Below, in pieces: positions 61,780 through 64,000 of a DNA stretch of 64,000 nucleotides. Both the position numbers and the translations under genes were made by a program. Position 1 is the stretch's first letter; each line of letters begins with the position of its first letter. The stretch covers positions 186,895-250,894 of the forward strand of contig NZ_KB235930.1 in the NCBI RefSeq assembly GCF_000332295.1, written 5' to 3'. The notes beneath the pieces were generated by a model. The model was not told the origin of the DNA. It made no database searches and saw nothing but the letters and a program-made list of their open reading frames with translations. The DNA is from Fortiea contorta PCC 7126 (GTDB lineage Bacteria; Cyanobacteriota; Cyanobacteriia; Cyanobacteriales; Nostocaceae).

Positions 61780-63516
61780 ATGACGATTACAGAAGATCTC
61801 CAAAAGTTGTTAGACATTTTGCCTCAAGACCTGCGACAAGTACTAGAGAATCATCCTAAACGAGACATTTTAGTAGAAGTCGTCTTGGATTTGGGTCGTC
61901 GCCCAGAGGCTCGCTTTCCTCATCAGGCAGAGTATTTAAGTGAAACGCCCGTCACTCAAGCACAAATAGATGATTGCATTGGGCGAGTCGGAATTTTTGG
62001 CGGAGATAATCGGGCAGGAATTGAGCAAACATTGCATCGAATCAGCGCCATCCGCAACCGTAGTGGCAAGATTATCGGTTTGACATGTCGTGTTGGTCGA
62101 GCTGTATTCGGCACCATCGGCATGATTCGAGACTTGGTAGAAACTGGTAAATCGATTCTCATGCTGGGGCGTCCAGGGGTCGGTAAAACTACAGCCTTAA
62201 GAGAAATTGCTCGTGTTTTAGCCGATGAATTAAATAAACGAGTGGTGATTATTGACACATCCAACGAAATCGCTGGAGATGGTGATGTCGCTCACCCGGC
62301 TATTGGCCGCGCCAGACGAATGCAAGTCGCCCATCCTGACCAACAACATCAGGTAATGATTGAGGCAGTAGAAAACCATATGCCAGAAGTCATTGTCATC
62401 GATGAAATTGGTACAGAACTGGAAGCTTTAGCGGCGCGTACCATTGCGGAACGAGGGGTGCAGTTAGTAGGTACTGCTCATGGTAATCAGATCGAAAACC
62501 TGATTAAAAACCCCACCCTAGCTGATTTAGTGGGGGGTATCCAAGCTGTGACGCTGGGAGATGATGAAGCCAGACGGCGCGGTAGTCAAAAGACAGTTTT
62601 GGAGCGCAAAGCCCCTCCCACTTTTGAAATTGCTGTGGAAATGATGGAACGGCAACGCTGGGTAGTACATGAAAGCGTGGCTGAGACAGTGGACAATCTG
62701 CTCAGGGGGCGTCAACCCAACCCGCAGACCCGGACTGTGGATGAACAGGGTAAAGTTGCAGTCGCTCGACAGTTAGCTGTGGTTAACGGTCGGAATTCAC
62801 ACCTCGCAGTTGCTGAAGAAGCTGCACCACCAGCGCGACAATCCAACGGCTGGCGCTCATCAGGACAAATGGTAGCACTACCACCCTTGTCTTTAGAGCG
62901 GGAAAGGGTAACTGGACGCAGTGAGTTTGACCGCTTGCTGGATGAATCGTTTAATTATTCAGAAGCTGTCGATTTTGAGACTGCTAGACAGCCAGGGCCG
63001 AATGGCGAAGATTTACCGCTGCATATTTATCCCTATGGTGTCAGTCGCCACCAACTAGAACAGGTGATTAGTGTGCTAACTTTGCCTGTGATGTTGACAA
63101 AAGACATTGATAGTGCTGATGCTATTTTAGCGCTGCGATCGCACGTCAAAAACCACGCCAAATTACGACAAATGGCTAAAGCCCGCCATGTACCCATCCA
63201 TGTGATTAAATCCAGCACCATTCCCCAAATTACCCGTGGTTTGCGGCGCTTACTCAACATGGATGACACCGAACTAGGTGATGACCGGGAACTGGAACTG
63301 TTATTACACAGCGGTAGCGAAGACGAGATTGACGCCTTGGAAGAAGCTAGACTCGCGGTAGAGCAGATAGTCATACCCAAAGGACAGCCAGTCGAGTTAT
63401 TACCCCGTTCTTCCCAAGTCCGCAAAATGCAACATGAGTTAGTAGAACACTACCGACTCAAATCTCATAGCTTTGGTGAGGAACCAAATCGGCGGCTACG
63501 GATTTATCCAGCGTAA
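61780..63516 (+). CDS. ycf45: Ycf45-type AAA ATPase with R3H-like C-terminus
   Basis: 578 residues from ATG 61780; the frame is open from 61693 but that part overlaps ldpA. The SpoIIIAA/Ycf45-like ATPase domain (about 40-290) has GRPGVGKTTALREIARVL (Walker A), VIVIDEIGTELEALAARTIAERGVQLVGTAHGN (Walker B and sensor) and TLGDDEARRRGSQKTVLER. After a linker, the last 150 residues include RSHVKNHAKLRQMAKARHVPIHVIKSSTIPQITRGLRRLL and the R3H-like end MQHELVEHYRLKSHSFGEEPNRRLRIYP, a single-strand nucleic-acid-binding motif. Homologues are coded in red-algal plastids (ycf45). Likely acts on RNA or DNA; exact role unknown. It follows ldpA by 40 bp. Confidence 0.92.
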   Translation: MTITEDLQKLLDILPQDLRQVLENHPKRDILVEVVLDLGRRPEARFPHQAEYLSETPVTQAQIDDCIGRVGIFGGDNRAGIEQTLHRISAIRNRSGKIIGLTCRVGRAVFGTIGMIRDLVETGKSILMLGRPGVGKTTALREIARVLADELNKRVVIIDTSNEIAGDGDVAHPAIGRARRMQVAHPDQQHQVMIEAVENHMPEVIVIDEIGTELEALAARTIAERGVQLVGTAHGNQIENLIKNPTLADLVGGIQAVTLGDDEARRRGSQKTVLERKAPPTFEIAVEMMERQRWVVHESVAETVDNLLRGRQPNPQTRTVDEQGKVAVARQLAVVNGRNSHLAVAEEAAPPARQSNGWRSSGQMVALPPLSLERERVTGRSEFDRLLDESFNYSEAVDFETARQPGPNGEDLPLHIYPYGVSRHQLEQVISVLTLPVMLTKDIDSADAILALRSHVKNHAKLRQMAKARHVPIHVIKSSTIPQITRGLRRLLNMDDTELGDDRELELLLHSGSEDEIDALEEARLAVEQIVIPKGQPVELLPRSSQVRKMQHELVEHYRLKSHSFGEEPNRRLRIYPA

Positions 63517-63528
63517 CCCCGCTCCTGA

Positions 63529-63557
63529 CCCCTCTCCTCGCGGGAGAGGGGTTTTGG
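63529..63557 (+). terminator. Terminator after the ycf45-type gene
   Basis: CCCCTCTCC-TCGC(G)-GGAGAGGGG followed by TTTTGGG: a 9-bp GC-rich stem 12 bp past the stop codon. Confidence 0.85.
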
Positions 63558-63607
63558 GACAACACAAAATTATTTTTATGCAATCACGAAAGCGATCGCA
63601 TTTTTGA

Positions 63608-64000
63608 TTATCCTTGATGCAATTGCTGTAATTGGTACATGTGATTAAACAGATTCCAGCAATATTCTTCTGGGAGTCCGCAGGTGACAGCACCCCGCAA
63701 AACAACATTAAAATACCAATCATTGGGCGGGACTTCATGAGCGAGTTTAGTCACCACAACATAAGTCCGCACATTCTCATATATCCGCTCTTGGCAATGA
63801 ATATCTACTAATTCATGCGTATATACACCTTGGGAAACACCTTCGCGGTGGTCTAAATAATCACTCAATCGCCAAGGTAATTGATATAGTACACCCCTAA
63901 CGCTGTGTTTAGCGTCCTTGACCACATCCAAAACACCACATTTGCGGGTAGCAGAATAAAGATAAAACCCCAGCCGATAATCTCTAAGTATACCAGTACC
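63608..64000 (-). CDS. Gamma-glutamylcyclotransferase-like protein, C-terminal part
   Basis: The gene runs in from the right edge; about 130 C-terminal residues are visible. Reading from 64000 leftward gives GTGILRDYRLGFYLYSATRKCGVLDVVKDAKHSV and then RGVLYQLPWRLSDYLDHREGVSQGVY. This is the AIG2/GGCT fold pattern: a strand, A-x-x-x-x-x-S-V-x-G-V-L-Y-x-L, then L-D-x-x-E-G-x-x-x-x-x-Y with the catalytic Glu. The usual N-terminal YGSN motif lies outside. Such enzymes split gamma-glutamyl-amine or glutathione-type bonds to give 5-oxoproline. A TTG at 63931 is not the start, since the family sequence continues past it. Confidence 0.8.
   Translation of the reverse strand, partial: GTGILRDYRLGFYLYSATRKCGVLDVVKDAKHSVRGVLYQLPWRLSDYLDHREGVSQGVYTHELVDIHCQERIYENVRTYVVVTKLAHEVPPNDWYFNVVLRGAVTCGLPEEYCWNLFNHMYQLQQLHQG

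Noticed and set aside
1-64000. tRNA and rRNA genes
   Set aside because: I scanned by eye for T-loop words such as GGTTCGAATCC and for rRNA blocks and found none; a covariance search would be needed to be certain.

Overview
The window reads as chromosome of a filamentous, probably heterocyst-forming cyanobacterium (Nostocales: Nostoc/Anabaena/Calothrix/Tolypothrix type). The evidence is the very frequent HIP1 octamer GCGATCGC, tandem short repeats of the STRR kind between genes, a CyaC-type adenylate cyclase, the cyanobacterial alkane pair (aldehyde-deformylating oxygenase plus acyl-ACP reductase) next to accA, the clock-input protein LdpA and a Ycf45-type ATPase. I see no rRNA, tRNA, CRISPR array, complete insertion sequence or prophage.

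Layout. 1-4.2 kb: the 5' part of a TonB-like protein and cyaC, a nine-segment sensor/cyclase, then 1 kb without a clear gene. 5.2-9.0 kb: GNAT acetyltransferase, an unknown protein, hisC and a YqiA-type hydrolase. 9.2-12.5 kb: a FecR-domain protein with an extreme (PPEK)n tail, divergent from an outer-membrane beta-barrel protein. 12.6-16.5 kb: sulfurtransferase, MnmC-like methyltransferase, REC-HD-GYP regulator and an unknown gene. 16.5-20.5 kb: a small membrane protein, a hairpin repeat element and ppc. 20.7-23.8 kb: a large DUF1574/SGNH-like membrane protein. 24.3-28.6 kb: a cNMP-binding/degenerate AAA/membrane polyferredoxin fusion, a small unknown gene, and a ferredoxin-metallo-beta-lactamase fusion. 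29-38.6 kb: a Tat-exported PhoX-like protein, ctaB and ctaA on the minus strand, an Rpn-type nuclease gene, and coxBAC on the plus strand. 38.6-45 kb: two small orphan genes and pilMNO-pilQ. 45-50.7 kb: a sugar-binding lipoprotein, folC, an unknown gene, a Uma2 nuclease and a sugar permease. 51-56.8 kb: ado, aar, accA, an SDR, folE and trpF. 57-64 kb: REC-GGDEF-EAL, REC-histidine kinase, ldpA, the ycf45-type gene and a truncated gamma-glutamylcyclotransferase.

How the genes fit together. ctaA and ctaB make heme A for the aa3-type oxidase encoded by coxBAC. pilM, N, O and Q form the alignment and secretin part of a type IV pilus. ado and aar turn fatty acyl-ACP into alkanes, and accA supplies malonyl-CoA for the same fatty-acid pool. 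Signalling is rich: cAMP (cyaC), c-di-GMP turnover (HD-GYP and GGDEF-EAL), and a cNMP-binding fold on the redox fusion.

The most unusual items are: (1) the 841-residue fusion at 24306-26831, a sigma-54-activator-like AAA module without GAFTGA and with an altered Walker B, joined to a NapH/CcoG-like polyferredoxin; (2) a dispersed G-arm/C-arm hairpin repeat family found three times between genes, with a look-alike inserted in frame inside ldpA; (3) a diverged direct duplication flanking the Rpn gene between the heme A and oxidase genes; (4) a strong two-way terminator built from HIP1 octamers; (5) an exact 28-bp inverted repeat pair 8.6 kb apart. None of these could be tested by database search here.
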